Assembly: GCA_021775455.1 (NCBI GenBank)
Contig: JAJFHU010000015.1
Coordinates: 62,001 to 126,000 of the forward strand
Direction: 5' to 3'
Source of the DNA: Hyphomicrobiales bacterium
GTDB taxonomy: Bacteria; Pseudomonadota; Alphaproteobacteria; Rhizobiales; Rhizobiaceae
DNA length: 64,000 nt
A program made the translations under genes and the position numbers. Below the pieces are notes generated by a model. That model saw only the letters and a program-made list of their open reading frames with translations. It was not told the DNA's origin and ran no database searches. Of the stretch, positions 49,363-59,626 are shown in pieces; within the stretch, counting starts at the first letter, position 1; the number at the start of each line of letters is the position of its first letter.

Positions 49363-50632
49363 AGAGAATTCAGAAACCGTACAGGCCGTGATGGCCGACA
49401 TTGGTGAGCGTGCAAAGGCTGCTGCTATTGATCTGCGTAAGACGTCTGCCGAACAAAAAGACCGAGCACTAAATGAAATGGCTGACGCAATTTGGAACAA
49501 ACGCGCAGATTTGTTGGCCGCGAATGCCATCGACGTGAAATGTGGCAGGGAGACTGGTCTTTCTACAGCTTTTCTTGACCGGTTGACGCTTGACGAAGGT
49601 CGCATTCGCGCCATGACGGATGGACTGCGTGAAATTGCCAAAATGGATGATCCAGTTGGCACTGTCATTGCTGAGTGGGAGCGGCCAAATGGTTTGAAAA
49701 TTGAACGAGTTCGTACCCCACTGGGCGTAATTGGGGTGATTTTTGAATCCCGCCCCAATGTTACCGCAGATGCCGGGGCGCTTTGCCTGAAATCCGGCAA
49801 TGCTGTTATCCTGCGTGGTGGGTCCGATTCATTTCATTCTTCCCGTGCCATCCATGGGTGTTTGAGCGAGGGACTGTCTGCTGCTGGACTGTCGGAAGAT
49901 TCAATCCAGATTGTCCCCACCACTGATCGCGCCGCAGTTGGCGAAATGCTCAAAGGATTGAATGGTGCGATTGATGTGATCGTTCCACGTGGCGGAAAGG
50001 GACTGGTTGGGCGCGTTCAATCTGATGCTCGCGTTCCAGTTTTTTCTCACCTTGAGGGAATTTGCCATGTCTACGTAGACAAGAGTGCCAATGTGGGGAT
50101 GGCGACACAAATCGTTTGTAATGCCAAATTGCGCAGAACAGGCATTTGTGGTTCTGCGGAAACACTGCTGATTGATCGAGCCGGTGCGTCCACATTATTG
50201 AATCCAATTGTTGAAGCGCTCAAGAATGCCGGTTGTGAGGTACGTGGTGACGCGGAAATTCAAGAATCGGTTTCTGGAGTAATCCCGGTTGAAGAAGAAG
50301 ATTGGTACACGGAATATCTGGATGCAATCATTTCTGTGAAATTGGTGGACGGGGTGTCTGCTGCTGCATCCCACATTGCAAAATATGGCTCGGGGCATAC
50401 TGAATCCATAGTTGCGGAAGATGAGGCAGTGGTTGAAAGTTTCTTTGCTGAAGTCGATTCAGCTATCCTTCTGCACAATGCGTCAACCCAGTTTGCTGAT
50501 GGTGGTGAATTTGGCATGGGTGCAGAAATCGGAATTGCAACGGGAAAGATGCATGCTCGCGGGCCCGTTGGCATCGAACAGCTGACCAGTTTTAAATACA
50601 GGGTGCGGGGCACCGGGCAGATCCGACCTTGA
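49352..50632 (+). CDS. proA: glutamate-5-semialdehyde dehydrogenase
   Basis: The second enzyme of proline synthesis, reducing glutamyl phosphate. The 426-residue aldehyde-dehydrogenase-fold protein shows [20 protein letters not shown], and the catalytic cysteine in [17 protein letters not shown] 49352 overlaps the proB stop by 11 bp and the stop overlaps the nadD start by 4 bp, so the three are translationally coupled. Confidence 0.97.
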
Positions 50633-51246
50633 GGGAAGCCCTTCGAATACCCTATGCCGAGCCGGGAATGAGAATTGGCCTGTTTGGTGGTTCTTTCAAT
50701 CCGCCGCACGAGGGTCATGTACATGTTTCTGAATTGGCATTGATTCGCGGAGAGCTGGATCAGGTATGGTGGCTGGTTACTCCGGGTAATCCACTCAAGG
50801 ATCATTCTGAATTGGCCCCATTGCAGGAGCGCATCAATGTTTGCAGGGAAATTATCGAGAATCCGAAAATCCGGATTACTGCTTACGAAGCCAAACACAA
50901 GGTACGCTACACAGCGGATACGTTGCGTTTGACAAAAGCACTGCGACCACGATTGAATTTTGTCTGGCTTATGGGAGCAGATAATCTTGCAAGTTTCCAC
51001 AAATGGCAGGATTGGAGAGAAATTGCCAGGATGATGCCAATCATGGTTTTGGATCGTCCAGGCTCAACGCTTTCCTATCTATCTGCACCAGCGGCGATTT
51101 CACTTTCGCGATATCGTGTTGACGAAGATGATGCATCTCGTTTAGCGGTCATGAAGCCGCCTGCATGGACATTTATACATGGCCCCCGAAATGGATTGTC
51201 ATCAACTCAATTGCGGATGAGCCGGAAACGAAACGAGCAAGTGTAA
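50629..51246 (+). CDS. nadD: nicotinate-nucleotide adenylyltransferase
   Basis: A 205-residue NAD synthesis enzyme. The nucleotidyltransferase motif [18 protein letters not shown] is near residue 17 and GLSSTQLRM is the late ISSTxxR-type motif. The start TTG 50629 overlaps the proA stop; an ATG at 50668 is the alternative, but the residues between ([12 protein letters not shown]) resemble N-termini of rhizobial NadD, which supports the longer form. Confidence 0.93.
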   Translation: MREALRIPYAEPGMRIGLFGGSFNPPHEGHVHVSELALIRGELDQVWWLVTPGNPLKDHSELAPLQERINVCREIIENPKIRITAYEAKHKVRYTADTLRLTKALRPRLNFVWLMGADNLASFHKWQDWREIARMMPIMVLDRPGSTLSYLSAPAAISLSRYRVDEDDASRLAVMKPPAWTFIHGPRNGLSSTQLRMSRKRNEQV

Positions 51247-51356
51247 AACACATATTGAAAATGTCACAATATTTGAGGTATCCTGCAGTTGTGAGTCTGT
51301 TGGTTTAAGCAGACTGGCCGAAACTGCACAGTAAGAGGAAGACACTGATTACAGCG

Positions 51357-51752
51357 ATGCAGCATTCCGGAGCCCATAAGGGTAATCCGGCAAAAACATT
51401 AAAAACTGCGGTTTTAGCGGTTGGCGATGTTCTGGACATGGTGAACGGCAGCCTGGATGAATCAAAGGCTGAAGAGATCACTACAATCGACATCAAGGGA
51501 AAGTCTGCTTTGGGAGACTACATGGTGGTTGCGTCTGGCAGGTCGCAGCGTCATGTTACTGCGATCGCGGATCATCTTTTGCGACAGCTGAAATCTGGAG
51601 GAGTTAAATCTCCGCGAGTTGAAGGATTGCAGCATGGAGATTGGGTGCTTATCGACATAGGCGATATCATCATCCACCTTTTCAGGCCTGAAGTGCGAGA
51701 ATTTTACGGACTTGAGAAGATGTGGTTGGTGCCGGCTGGCGCGAACCAATAG
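51357..51752 (+). CDS. rsfS: ribosomal silencing factor RsfS
   Basis: A 131-residue DUF143/Iojap protein that binds L14 and prevents subunit joining in starved cells. SALGDYMVVASGRSQRHVTAIADHL, EGLQHGDWVLIDIGDIIIHLF and YGLEKMW mark the family. It overlaps rlmH by one base. A weak promoter (TTGAAA at 51255, GTATCC at 51278) may lie upstream in the 110-bp gap after nadD. Confidence 0.95.
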   Translation: MQHSGAHKGNPAKTLKTAVLAVGDVLDMVNGSLDESKAEEITTIDIKGKSALGDYMVVASGRSQRHVTAIADHLLRQLKSGGVKSPRVEGLQHGDWVLIDIGDIIIHLFRPEVREFYGLEKMWLVPAGANQ

Positions 51753-52234
51753 TGGAACTCGTAATTCTGGCGGTTGGCCGCATGAAAGCCGGGCCGGAAC
51801 GTGAACTGTTTGAGCGATACAGCAGCAGATGCGTGAAGTCAGGGCGCGAGCTTCATTTGCACGGACCCAAGCTGGTTGAGATACCTGAAAGCCGCGCACG
51901 CGATGCGCAAACCCGTAAAAACGAGGAATCCCAACAAATCCAGAGATTATCTGTGGGTAATTCCAAACTTGTGTTACTCGATGAACGAGGCAAGGATTTA
52001 ACCAGCAAGGAATTTGCCCGGCTCATCTGCGACCAACAAGATCAAGGCGTAGGTCAGCTATGCTTTGCCTTGGGCGGCCCTGACGGCCATGGGGATGCTC
52101 TTAAAGAGGCAACCGACATAACTATACGATTTGGTCGTTTAACCTGGCCGCATCAATTTGCACGTATCATGCTCGCTGAACAACTTTATCGTGTCACTAC
52201 CGTTCTTAGTGGTCATCCTTATCACAGAGAATAG
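51752..52234 (+). CDS. rlmH: 23S rRNA (pseudouridine1915-N3)-methyltransferase
   Basis: A 160-residue SPOUT methyltransferase that modifies the assembled 70S ribosome. LAVGRMKAGPERELFERY opens the domain, CFALGGPDGHGDAL is the SAM knot loop, and the protein ends at LSGHPYHRE, the family C-terminus. GTG 51752 shares one base with the rsfS stop; the longer in-frame start is spurious. Confidence 0.96.
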   Translation: MELVILAVGRMKAGPERELFERYSSRCVKSGRELHLHGPKLVEIPESRARDAQTRKNEESQQIQRLSVGNSKLVLLDERGKDLTSKEFARLICDQQDQGVGQLCFALGGPDGHGDALKEATDITIRFGRLTWPHQFARIMLAEQLYRVTTVLSGHPYHRE

Positions 52235-52279
52235 CTCTACAGCTTGACGGAAATCGTTAGCAAAGCCATAGAACTCCAC

Positions 52280-53641
52280 ATGAAGCACTGGAAATTGAAT
52301 CTCAAATGCATGCCCGAAATGGGCAGGTTGGCAATTATTGTTGCACTGATGGTTTCAGTAGTCTCATCTGAAGTGTTGGCGCAGGAGCAAAATCTCCTGG
52401 AACAACAGACTCAATCTTCCCAAGAGCTGGATGAACTTCGGGATGAAATTGCCCTGAGTGAGCAACGCAAGGAAGAACTCAGTTTGGAGATTGAAGGCCT
52501 GGAAAAAGACAGGGCAACCCTCAATCGAAAGCTGATTGAATCTTCGGCCAAGGCTCGAAAACTGGAAAAAAATGCTTCACGAACCGAATCACGACTTACA
52601 CAATTGCGTGAACAACAAGAGAATATCCGTATTTCACTGCTGGGCCGTAAGGCACTGTTGTCTGAAATTCTTGGCGCGTTGCAACGTATGGGCCGGAATC
52701 CCCCACCAGCATTATTGGTGCGTCCTGAAGATGCACTTGCATCGGTTCGCTCAGCAATCTTGCTGGGGGCAGTCATTCCAGAAGTTCGCGCGGAAACGGA
52801 AGTGCTGGTTACCGAGTTGAACGAACTTGTCCGAATTTCAAGTAATATAGAAATCCAATGGGAAAGCCTGAGGACAGACCTTTCTGAACTGGCTGTTCAG
52901 GAAGAACGCCTTTCCTTGCTTCTTGTGGAGAAGCAGAAATTTTCCAGTGAGGCACGGACGGAGATTGCCAAGGAGGGCGCCCGGGTGGCTGAATTGGCGG
53001 CTCGTGCTACATCATTGAATTCATTGATTGAAAGTCTGGAAGTTGAAATAGAATCCGTGAGGGAAGCAGCCGAAGAGGCCAGATTGGCGGAAGAGGAGCG
53101 CCGCAAACAAGAAGCGCAACGAATTGCGGAAGCCCGCGAGGCAGAACCGGATGAAAAATTTGGTGATGCCGGACGAATTGCTCCCGCCATCAGTTTTGAC
53201 GCTGCAAAGGGACTGCTTCCACTTCCGGTTCATGGTGTTCAGTCGGCAAACTACGGAAAAAGTGATAGTTCTGGAGACGTTTCCAAGGGCATTTCGCTCG
53301 CGACCCGGCCAAATGCACGAGTGATTTCACCAGCGGACGGATGGGTCGTATATTCCGGTCCTTTTCGCTCCTATGGACAATTACTCATATTGAATGCAGG
53401 AGACGGTTATCATATCGTGCTTGCAGGTTTGGACAAGATGAGTGTTGAATTGGGACAGTTCATACTGATGGGAGAGCCAATAGGTGTGATGGGTGAAAAA
53501 AGATTAGCAAGTGCTGCGTCGCTTGATGTTGCCTCGACAAGGCCCATTTTATATGTTGAATTCCGCAAAGGTGACCAACCAATCGATCCGACCCCTTGGT
53601 GGGCGGATAGCAATGTGAAAAGAGCTGTAAATGATTCGTAA
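52280..53641 (+). CDS. EnvC-like murein hydrolase activator
   Basis: A periplasmic protein of about 453 residues: signal peptide (hydrophobic segment ending VLAQ-E), a long coiled coil (about residues 45-290, rich in E, L, R, K), and a C-terminal LytM/M23 domain. In the LytM domain the zinc ligands look replaced (KGISLATR in place of the H-x3-D, YVEF in place of H-x-H), as in EnvC, so it should activate an amidase rather than cleave peptidoglycan. The N-terminal start is uncertain: TTG 52244 and ATG 52280 or 52310 are possible. It overlaps ctpA by 11 bp. Confidence 0.9.
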   Translation: MKHWKLNLKCMPEMGRLAIIVALMVSVVSSEVLAQEQNLLEQQTQSSQELDELRDEIALSEQRKEELSLEIEGLEKDRATLNRKLIESSAKARKLEKNASRTESRLTQLREQQENIRISLLGRKALLSEILGALQRMGRNPPPALLVRPEDALASVRSAILLGAVIPEVRAETEVLVTELNELVRISSNIEIQWESLRTDLSELAVQEERLSLLLVEKQKFSSEARTEIAKEGARVAELAARATSLNSLIESLEVEIESVREAAEEARLAEEERRKQEAQRIAEAREAEPDEKFGDAGRIAPAISFDAAKGLLPLPVHGVQSANYGKSDSSGDVSKGISLATRPNARVISPADGWVVYSGPFRSYGQLLILNAGDGYHIVLAGLDKMSVELGQFILMGEPIGVMGEKRLASAASLDVASTRPILYVEFRKGDQPIDPTPWWADSNVKRAVNDS

Positions 53642-54971
53642 AATTGGACTGTTGATGTTTGGCGCAACTATGGGTGCCCTATCCATGTTGTTGGTGGTCG
53701 CATGGCTGAACCAATCGCGTACAGCGCAGGCAGCAGGAACTGATACTTATCGCCAACTCAGCATATTTGGTGATATTTTTGAGAGGGTTCGCGGACAGTA
53801 TGTGACCGAACCATCCGAGGAAGAGCTTATTGAGAGCGCTATCTCCGGCATGCTGACATCGCTTGACCCACATTCGAGCTATCTTAACGCAAAAGATTTT
53901 TCTGATATGCGGGTTCAAACCAGCGGCGAGTTTGGCGGCCTTGGTATCGAAGTCACAATGGAAAATGAATTGGTGAAGGTTGTATCTCCCATTGAAGATA
54001 CACCGGCTGCAATTGCTGGTGTGCTTTCAGGTGATTTCATTACCAAGATTGATGGAGAAGAAGTTCGTGGCATGAATCTACAGCAGGCAGTTGAAAGGAT
54101 GCGTGGTGCAGTCAATACGCCGATCGTGCTGACGATTGCCAGAGAAGGTGCCGACAAGCCGATGGATATTACCATTATTCGTGCAGTTATCCGTGTAAAG
54201 GCTGTCAAGTATCGTATTGAAGATGGCGACATCGGGTATCTCGATGTAAATGCCTTTAACGAACAAACGGATGATAACCTCGAAGCTGCCATCAAGAAAA
54301 TTCGTGATGAAATCGGTGACGACGACATCAAGGGCTACATTGTAGACCTTCGACTGAATCCGGGCGGCCTGCTTGATCAAGCAGTTAATGTGTCAGACAC
54401 ATTCCTTGATCGCGGCCTTATTGTCTCCACCCGCGGCCGAAATCCCGATGAAACCCGTCGGCATTCTGCCGTGCCAGGAGATCTGACCGGCGGCAAACCT
54501 GTGGTGGTTCTGATTAATGGAGGATCGGCGAGCGCTTCGGAGATTGTTGCGGGAGCATTGCAGGATCACAAGCGTGCAACAATTGTGGGCACCCGTTCTT
54601 TTGGAAAGGGATCCGTTCAAACGATTATCCCACTGGGATCAAACGGTGCGCTTCGATTGACCACTGCGCTTTACTATACTCCGGCAGATCGTTCCATTCA
54701 GGGGAAGGGTATTGAACCGGATATCAAGGTTAAACAGCCGCTGCCCGACGAATTGATTGGACGGGTGGAAGCACGTGGAGAATCGAACCTTCGTGGTCAT
54801 ATTGTTGGTAATGAAGAAGATGAAGATGAAGGTTCGGGATCAATAGCCTATGTTCCACCGGATCCGAAAGATGATTTACAGCTCATTTACGCGAAGGATT
54901 TATTGCGTGGTTTGAAGGAACATGCAGCGTTCCCGCCTGATCCGGAAGCGGCAATCCCGACTCAAAACTAG
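53631..54971 (+). CDS. ctpA: C-terminal processing peptidase (S41 family)
   Basis: A 446-residue periplasmic protease: N-terminal signal/anchor (about 5-27), PDZ domain (about 95-180) and S41 core. The serine block is GGSASASEIVAGALQDHK (serine near 301-303) and the catalytic lysine is in FGKGSVQT near residue 326. CtpA trims envelope proteins and in rhizobia sits after the EnvC-like gene, as here. Confidence 0.95.
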   Translation: MIRKIGLLMFGATMGALSMLLVVAWLNQSRTAQAAGTDTYRQLSIFGDIFERVRGQYVTEPSEEELIESAISGMLTSLDPHSSYLNAKDFSDMRVQTSGEFGGLGIEVTMENELVKVVSPIEDTPAAIAGVLSGDFITKIDGEEVRGMNLQQAVERMRGAVNTPIVLTIAREGADKPMDITIIRAVIRVKAVKYRIEDGDIGYLDVNAFNEQTDDNLEAAIKKIRDEIGDDDIKGYIVDLRLNPGGLLDQAVNVSDTFLDRGLIVSTRGRNPDETRRHSAVPGDLTGGKPVVVLINGGSASASEIVAGALQDHKRATIVGTRSFGKGSVQTIIPLGSNGALRLTTALYYTPADRSIQGKGIEPDIKVKQPLPDELIGRVEARGESNLRGHIVGNEEDEDEGSGSIAYVPPDPKDDLQLIYAKDLLRGLKEHAAFPPDPEAAIPTQN

Positions 54972-55052
54972 TACCAGCCGATTGACACGAATCGACCAAT
55001 CGGATTGAAACAGGGAGAATTTGCTTTTGCAGGTTCCCCCTTTTTGATTCTG

Positions 55053-56246
55053 ATGATGCTGGATACCTTGGTGACAAAGCCGGAAAATGAACTGGATCGC
55101 CCGCTTGGAGTGATCCGGCGGGACTCAACCCCGTCTAGCCGTTCAATACGTATGGCGCTGATTACCGGCGTTGTTCTGCTGGTTGGCGGTTTTGCGTTTG
55201 TTCAACTGCTAGGAACCGAAAAAATACTGTCCTATTTGGGTTTTTCTGCAGAGCAACAGACGGTCAAGAGTAATGAAGCACCGCTGCTTCGTGAAACAAT
55301 TGAAAACGACGTGACGCGAATCAAGGAAGTTGATGAGTCGGCTGGTACGTTGCAGGAAATAGTGCCCTCAGGTGATATTACTGAACCGGTTCTGGCGCCA
55401 ATTCCACAACCAAAACCAGAAATTGTTCGCCAGGAACAATCTCTTGTACATCTACCGGATCCCGAACTGATCGAAAGAGGCGCAACTGGCGTAATTCCAA
55501 AGCGCTCAAAAGATGGCCTTCGCCCCCTGGATGTTTATTCTCGACGCCCCGAAACAGAAGGGAATTTTGGAGTTGCCCGTGTGGTGATTGTGGTAGCGGG
55601 TCTTGGCATCAGTCAAACCAGTACACAGCAAGCAATTACAGAATTACCCGGGTCGGTAACACTTGCATTTGCGCCCTACGGCAACAGTCTTGGTCGCTGG
55701 ATGCAACGCGCCCGAAAATCGGGGCATGAATTGTTACTTCAAGTACCCATGGAACCGCTGGATGAGGCAAACATCCCAGGCGCCCACACACTAAAGGCCA
55801 ATGCAACGCGTAGTGAAAACCTTACTCATTTGCATTGGGCCATGAGTCGGATAACAAATTATGTTGGTATCATGAATCACCTGGGTGGCCGGATGCTGGC
55901 TCAAACTGGCGGTTTGAAAGACGTGTTTGCCGAAATAGCAGACCGCGGTCTCATGTTTTTTGAGGATGGGTCTGTCAGAAATTCCATCGGGGAGGGTATG
56001 GCGGTTAGAACATTGCTTCCCTACGCCAAGGGAAATGTCTTGATCGACAATGTGCGATCCCGGGCCGCTATTGCAGAAAAACTTGAAAAACTCGCGTCAG
56101 AAGCCAAACGGACAGGACTTGCAGTTGGTGTTGCCAATGCATTTCCTGACAGCATATCGCTCATTGCACAGTTTGTTCGCAAGGCAAAGGAGTTGGGTAT
56201 CGAAATCACACCGGTTTCAGCAATCGCCAAGGATCCACAAAGGTAG
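55053..56246 (+). CDS. divergent polysaccharide deacetylase family protein (YibQ-like)
   Basis: A 397-residue protein with one N-terminal membrane helix (about 32-55), a low-complexity linker, and a C-terminal divergent polysaccharide deacetylase domain (DUF610) from about 165: VARVVIVVAGLGISQTSTQQAI, HELLLQVPMEP, MNHLGGRML and late FVRKAKELGIEI. The start is uncertain; ATG 55053 leads to LDTLVTKPENELDRPLG, which resembles relatives, whereas the TTG at 55005 adds residues of no clear merit. Position between ctpA and rppH is conserved. Confidence 0.87.
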   Translation: MMLDTLVTKPENELDRPLGVIRRDSTPSSRSIRMALITGVVLLVGGFAFVQLLGTEKILSYLGFSAEQQTVKSNEAPLLRETIENDVTRIKEVDESAGTLQEIVPSGDITEPVLAPIPQPKPEIVRQEQSLVHLPDPELIERGATGVIPKRSKDGLRPLDVYSRRPETEGNFGVARVVIVVAGLGISQTSTQQAITELPGSVTLAFAPYGNSLGRWMQRARKSGHELLLQVPMEPLDEANIPGAHTLKANATRSENLTHLHWAMSRITNYVGIMNHLGGRMLAQTGGLKDVFAEIADRGLMFFEDGSVRNSIGEGMAVRTLLPYAKGNVLIDNVRSRAAIAEKLEKLASEAKRTGLAVGVANAFPDSISLIAQFVRKAKELGIEITPVSAIAKDPQR

Positions 56247-56252
56247 ATATAC

Positions 56253-56747
56253 ATGCCTGAGCTTCCCTATCGACCCTGTGTTGGGATCATGGTTTTAAAC
56301 TCAGATGGAAAGGTCTGGGTTGGACGGCGTGGCCGTAATGAAGAAGAGCTGGAGAGTGAACCCAAATTGTGGCAAATGCCTCAAGGTGGAATTGACCGCA
56401 ACGAGGATCCGGTTGCTGCAGCGAAGCGGGAACTGGAAGAAGAAACCGGGATTCAAACGGTCTCCTATTTGGGCGAAGTGCCCGGTTGGTTACGTTATGA
56501 CCTTCCAATGGAGAAAGTTGGAGTTGCCCTTAAGGGTAAATACAAGGGACAGGAGCAACGCTGGTTTGCCTTCCGTTTCGAAGGTGATGATACTGAAATA
56601 GACATCAACACACCCAATAGTAATGAACCACCTGAATTTGACACATGGCGGTGGGTAGATATCGAAACACTCCCTGACTTAATCGTACCTTTCAAGCGCG
56701 AAATTTATTTGGAAGTGGTCGCCGAGTTTCGCCATCTGACAAAATAA
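56253..56747 (+). CDS. rppH: RNA pyrophosphohydrolase (Nudix)
   Basis: A 164-residue Nudix enzyme that removes pyrophosphate from 5' mRNA ends and so starts decay. [21 protein letters not shown] opens the domain and the Nudix box [22 protein letters not shown] is complete. It lies 6 bp after the YibQ gene and is convergent with the methylmalonyl-CoA mutase gene. Confidence 0.95.
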   Translation: MPELPYRPCVGIMVLNSDGKVWVGRRGRNEEELESEPKLWQMPQGGIDRNEDPVAAAKRELEEETGIQTVSYLGEVPGWLRYDLPMEKVGVALKGKYKGQEQRWFAFRFEGDDTEIDINTPNSNEPPEFDTWRWVDIETLPDLIVPFKREIYLEVVAEFRHLTK

Positions 56748-56755
56748 TCATTTGC

Positions 56756-58912
56756 TCAGACATCAATGTTTCTGCCTCGAAATTTTTCCTGCAGATGAGT
56801 CAAAAGGCTATTAGCCGATTCTAAAATGTTTGTGCCCGGGCCATAAATTTCCGCGACACCTGCTTCTTTCAGAAATTCATAATCCTGTGCCGGAATTACG
56901 CCACCGCAAATAACGATCTTGTCCGCTGCATCCCGCTTTGCAAGTTCTTCCAGAAGCATTGGAGCCAACGTGCGATGCCCTGCCGTGTGAGATGACATGC
57001 CCACTACATCCACGCCTTCCTCTACGGCCATAAGCGCTGCTTCTTCAGGAGTTTGGAACAATGGTCCAATCACTACGTCGAAGCCCATGTCATCAAATGC
57101 AGTGGAAATTACTTTCGCACCGCGATCATGACCGTCCTGACCCAACTTAACGACCATTACCCGCGGTTTGCGGCCCAGTCTGTCTGACATGTCCGAAATG
57201 CGCTTGCGGATGGCAACAAAGTTTTCATCATCCTCGAAGCCTTTGGCATAGACGTCGGAGATCATTTCAGTTTCGGCCTTGTGCCGACCCCAAACCTCTT
57301 CCATTGCCATTGAGATTTCACCAACTGACGCACGCTGACGAGCAGCTTTGATCGCGGCTTCGAGGATGTTTCCCTTTCCGGATTTAGCCACGTTTGAAAG
57401 TGTTTCAAGCGCCTTGTCGCAAGCAGCATTATCCCGGGTTTTTCGGATTCGGTTGAGGCGGGCTACTTGAGATTCGCGAACCTTGGCATTGTCAATGCGA
57501 AGAATATCGATCTCATCTTCATGGGCTGGTTGGTATTTGTTGACGCCGACAATCACTTCTTCGCCCCGATCGATACGACCTTGCCTGGCCGCAGATGATT
57601 CTTCAATCCGACGCTTGGGCAGTCCAGCTTCTACGGCCTTGGTCATGCCGCCCATTGCTTCCACTTCCTCAATCAGCTTCCATGCCTCATCAGCAAATTG
57701 TTGTGTAAGGCTTTCCACATAATAGGAACCAGCCAAGGGATCCACGGTTTTGGTCACTCCAGTTTCGTGTTGAAGGATCAATTGGGTATTTCGGGCGATG
57801 CGCGCTGAAGATTCAGTCGGTAGCGCAATCGCCTCGTCAAAGGAATTGGTGTGAAGCGACTGTGTGCCACCCAGCACTGCGGACATTGCTTCAAAGGCGG
57901 TACGAACAATGTTGTTGTAAGGGTCTTGTTCCTGTAGCGACACACCCGAGGTCTGACAATGGGTGCGAAGCATCAGGCTACGTGGGTCCTTTGGCTTGAA
58001 TTCTTTCATAATCCGGGACCACAAAAGACGAGCGGCGCGCAGCTTTGCAATCTCGGCAAAGAAGTTCATGCCAATGCAGAAGAAGAATGACAGCCTTCCC
58101 GCGAATTGGTCAACATCCATGCCTTTGGAAATCGTAGCGCGGACATATTCACGACCGTCGGCAAGCGTGTAGGCCAGTTCCTGAACGAGATTCGATCCGG
58201 CTTCCTGCATGTGATAACCGGAGATCGAAATCGAATTGAATTTAGGCATCTCCCTGGTTGTGTATTCGATTATGTCTGCAACGATGCGCATCGAAGGTTC
58301 GGGCGGATAGATGTAAGTGTTGCGGACCATGAACTCTTTCAAAATGTCATTCTGTATGGTGCCGGAGAGGTCCTTTTGGTTAACGCCCTGTTCTTCGCCG
58401 GCAACAATGAAGGACGCAAGAATTGGTACAACCGCACCATTCATGGTCATTGAAACGGAGATGTCCCTTAGCGGAATTCCGTCGAAAAGAATTTTCATGT
58501 CCTCAACGGAATCGATTGCTACGCCAGCCTTGCCTACATCGCCAACAACGCGGGGGTGATCGGAATCATAACCACGGTGGGTAGCTAGATCGAATGCCAC
58601 GGATACTCCCTGCTGACCTCCGGCAAGAGCCTTGCGGTAAAATGCATTTGAATCTTCTGCCGTGGAAAATCCGGCATACTGGCGAATTGTCCAAGGTCTG
58701 CCCGCATACATCGTTGCCCTTGGACCCCGAACAAAGGGTTCGATTCCCGGCATGGAATCCAGATGCTCGATGTTTTCCAGATCATCTGCGGTGTAGAGCG
58801 GCTTGACGGGAATACCTTCAGGTGTCTGCCAGACAAGTGTTTCCGGGTCAGCTCCCTTTATTTCCTTTGTCGCGAGATCAAGCCAGTCACGTTTTGTGGA
58901 TTTTTTGGACAT
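56756..58912 (-). CDS. scpA: methylmalonyl-CoA mutase
   Basis: An adenosylcobalamin-dependent enzyme converting methylmalonyl-CoA to succinyl-CoA. The 718-residue protein has the TIM-barrel catalytic region ([35 protein letters not shown]) and a C-terminal B12 domain with [12 protein letters not shown] (DxHxxG) and the Gly-rich [12 protein letters not shown]. Also called mutB/bhbA in rhizobia. ATG 58912 overlaps the preceding unrecognised gene by 26 bp. The upstream extension to 58939 is not supported. Confidence 0.96.
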   Translation of the reverse strand: MSKKSTKRDWLDLATKEIKGADPETLVWQTPEGIPVKPLYTADDLENIEHLDSMPGIEPFVRGPRATMYAGRPWTIRQYAGFSTAEDSNAFYRKALAGGQQGVSVAFDLATHRGYDSDHPRVVGDVGKAGVAIDSVEDMKILFDGIPLRDISVSMTMNGAVVPILASFIVAGEEQGVNQKDLSGTIQNDILKEFMVRNTYIYPPEPSMRIVADIIEYTTREMPKFNSISISGYHMQEAGSNLVQELAYTLADGREYVRATISKGMDVDQFAGRLSFFFCIGMNFFAEIAKLRAARLLWSRIMKEFKPKDPRSLMLRTHCQTSGVSLQEQDPYNNIVRTAFEAMSAVLGGTQSLHTNSFDEAIALPTESSARIARNTQLILQHETGVTKTVDPLAGSYYVESLTQQFADEAWKLIEEVEAMGGMTKAVEAGLPKRRIEESSAARQGRIDRGEEVIVGVNKYQPAHEDEIDILRIDNAKVRESQVARLNRIRKTRDNAACDKALETLSNVAKSGKGNILEAAIKAARQRASVGEISMAMEEVWGRHKAETEMISDVYAKGFEDDENFVAIRKRISDMSDRLGRKPRVMVVKLGQDGHDRGAKVISTAFDDMGFDVVIGPLFQTPEEAALMAVEEGVDVVGMSSHTAGHRTLAPMLLEELAKRDAADKIVICGGVIPAQDYEFLKEAGVAEIYGPGTNILESANSLLTHLQEKFRGRNIDV

Positions 58913-59621
58913 TTTCCTTGTTTTCCTGATGTCTCTCAAACTGGTTTACGGCTTCAGATACAGAATTGAAGAATGCTTGGAGCGGACTTTCACCGTTGTC
59001 CAAGTATTGCATGCTAACATCCCAAGTCCGGTCTTCCCATTGATCTACCGGACCGGCTTTTGTCTTGGTAAGGCAATAGATCTCAAGCCCTACATTATTT
59101 CCATTGGTCCAAAGGGTTGATTGTGAAGTGTTTGAACTTGCAGCCAGAATGATTTTTCGAATTTTCTGACCTAAAAAATCAAGTTGGTTCTCTGCGCTGT
59201 TGGCCCTCAGATTACTTATTGTTTTCGAAGCGTAGTTTGAAACATTACCGAACATAGTCTTTGTATCGATAACCGTTGAAACAAGATCAATCGGAACTAG
59301 AGGAAAACCAGAATGATTGGATGCAGCAGGTGGTAACTCTTCTTCCGTGTTTTTATGAACAATTATATTCCATGACCGTGATCTTAATTCAGGTTTGGTA
59401 TTTACGTACAACTGGGAAGGGCCAGAAATACACCAATTCTTACCAATGATTTTGGCGAGCATTTGCTTAATACGTTCTTCAAACCAAGGGCCATAAACTG
59501 GCATTCCTCTATGCAGCGAACTCATTACCTCGAAAAGGTCACTTAACAACGATACAGTTTGCTGATCATCAATGATGCTACGATGAAAGTTACCATTGTG
59601 AAGTTGGTAAGCCCTACGCAT
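58887..59621 (-). CDS. hypothetical protein, possible DUF6602-like nuclease domain
   Basis: A 244-residue protein between pccA and the mutase. [31 protein letters not shown] and VSTVIDTKT resemble the order of blocks in DUF6602/PD-(D/E)xK-like proteins (helix, D/N-I-V strand, then D-x-K), but the first acidic residue is replaced by N, so activity is uncertain. It starts 6 bp after pccA and its end overlaps the mutase start, so it is embedded in the operon. It is AT-richer than its neighbours and probably was inserted. The family call is tentative. Confidence 0.55.
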   Translation of the reverse strand: MRRAYQLHNGNFHRSIIDDQQTVSLLSDLFEVMSSLHRGMPVYGPWFEERIKQMLAKIIGKNWCISGPSQLYVNTKPELRSRSWNIIVHKNTEEELPPAASNHSGFPLVPIDLVSTVIDTKTMFGNVSNYASKTISNLRANSAENQLDFLGQKIRKIILAASSNTSQSTLWTNGNNVGLEIYCLTKTKAGPVDQWEDRTWDVSMQYLDNGESPLQAFFNSVSEAVNQFERHQENKENVQKIHKT

Positions 59622-59626
59622 AGTTG

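Noticed and set aside
50260-51000. 246-codon minus-strand frame opposite proA/nadD
   Set aside because: It spans two well-supported, overlapping plus-strand genes and has no recognisable motif.
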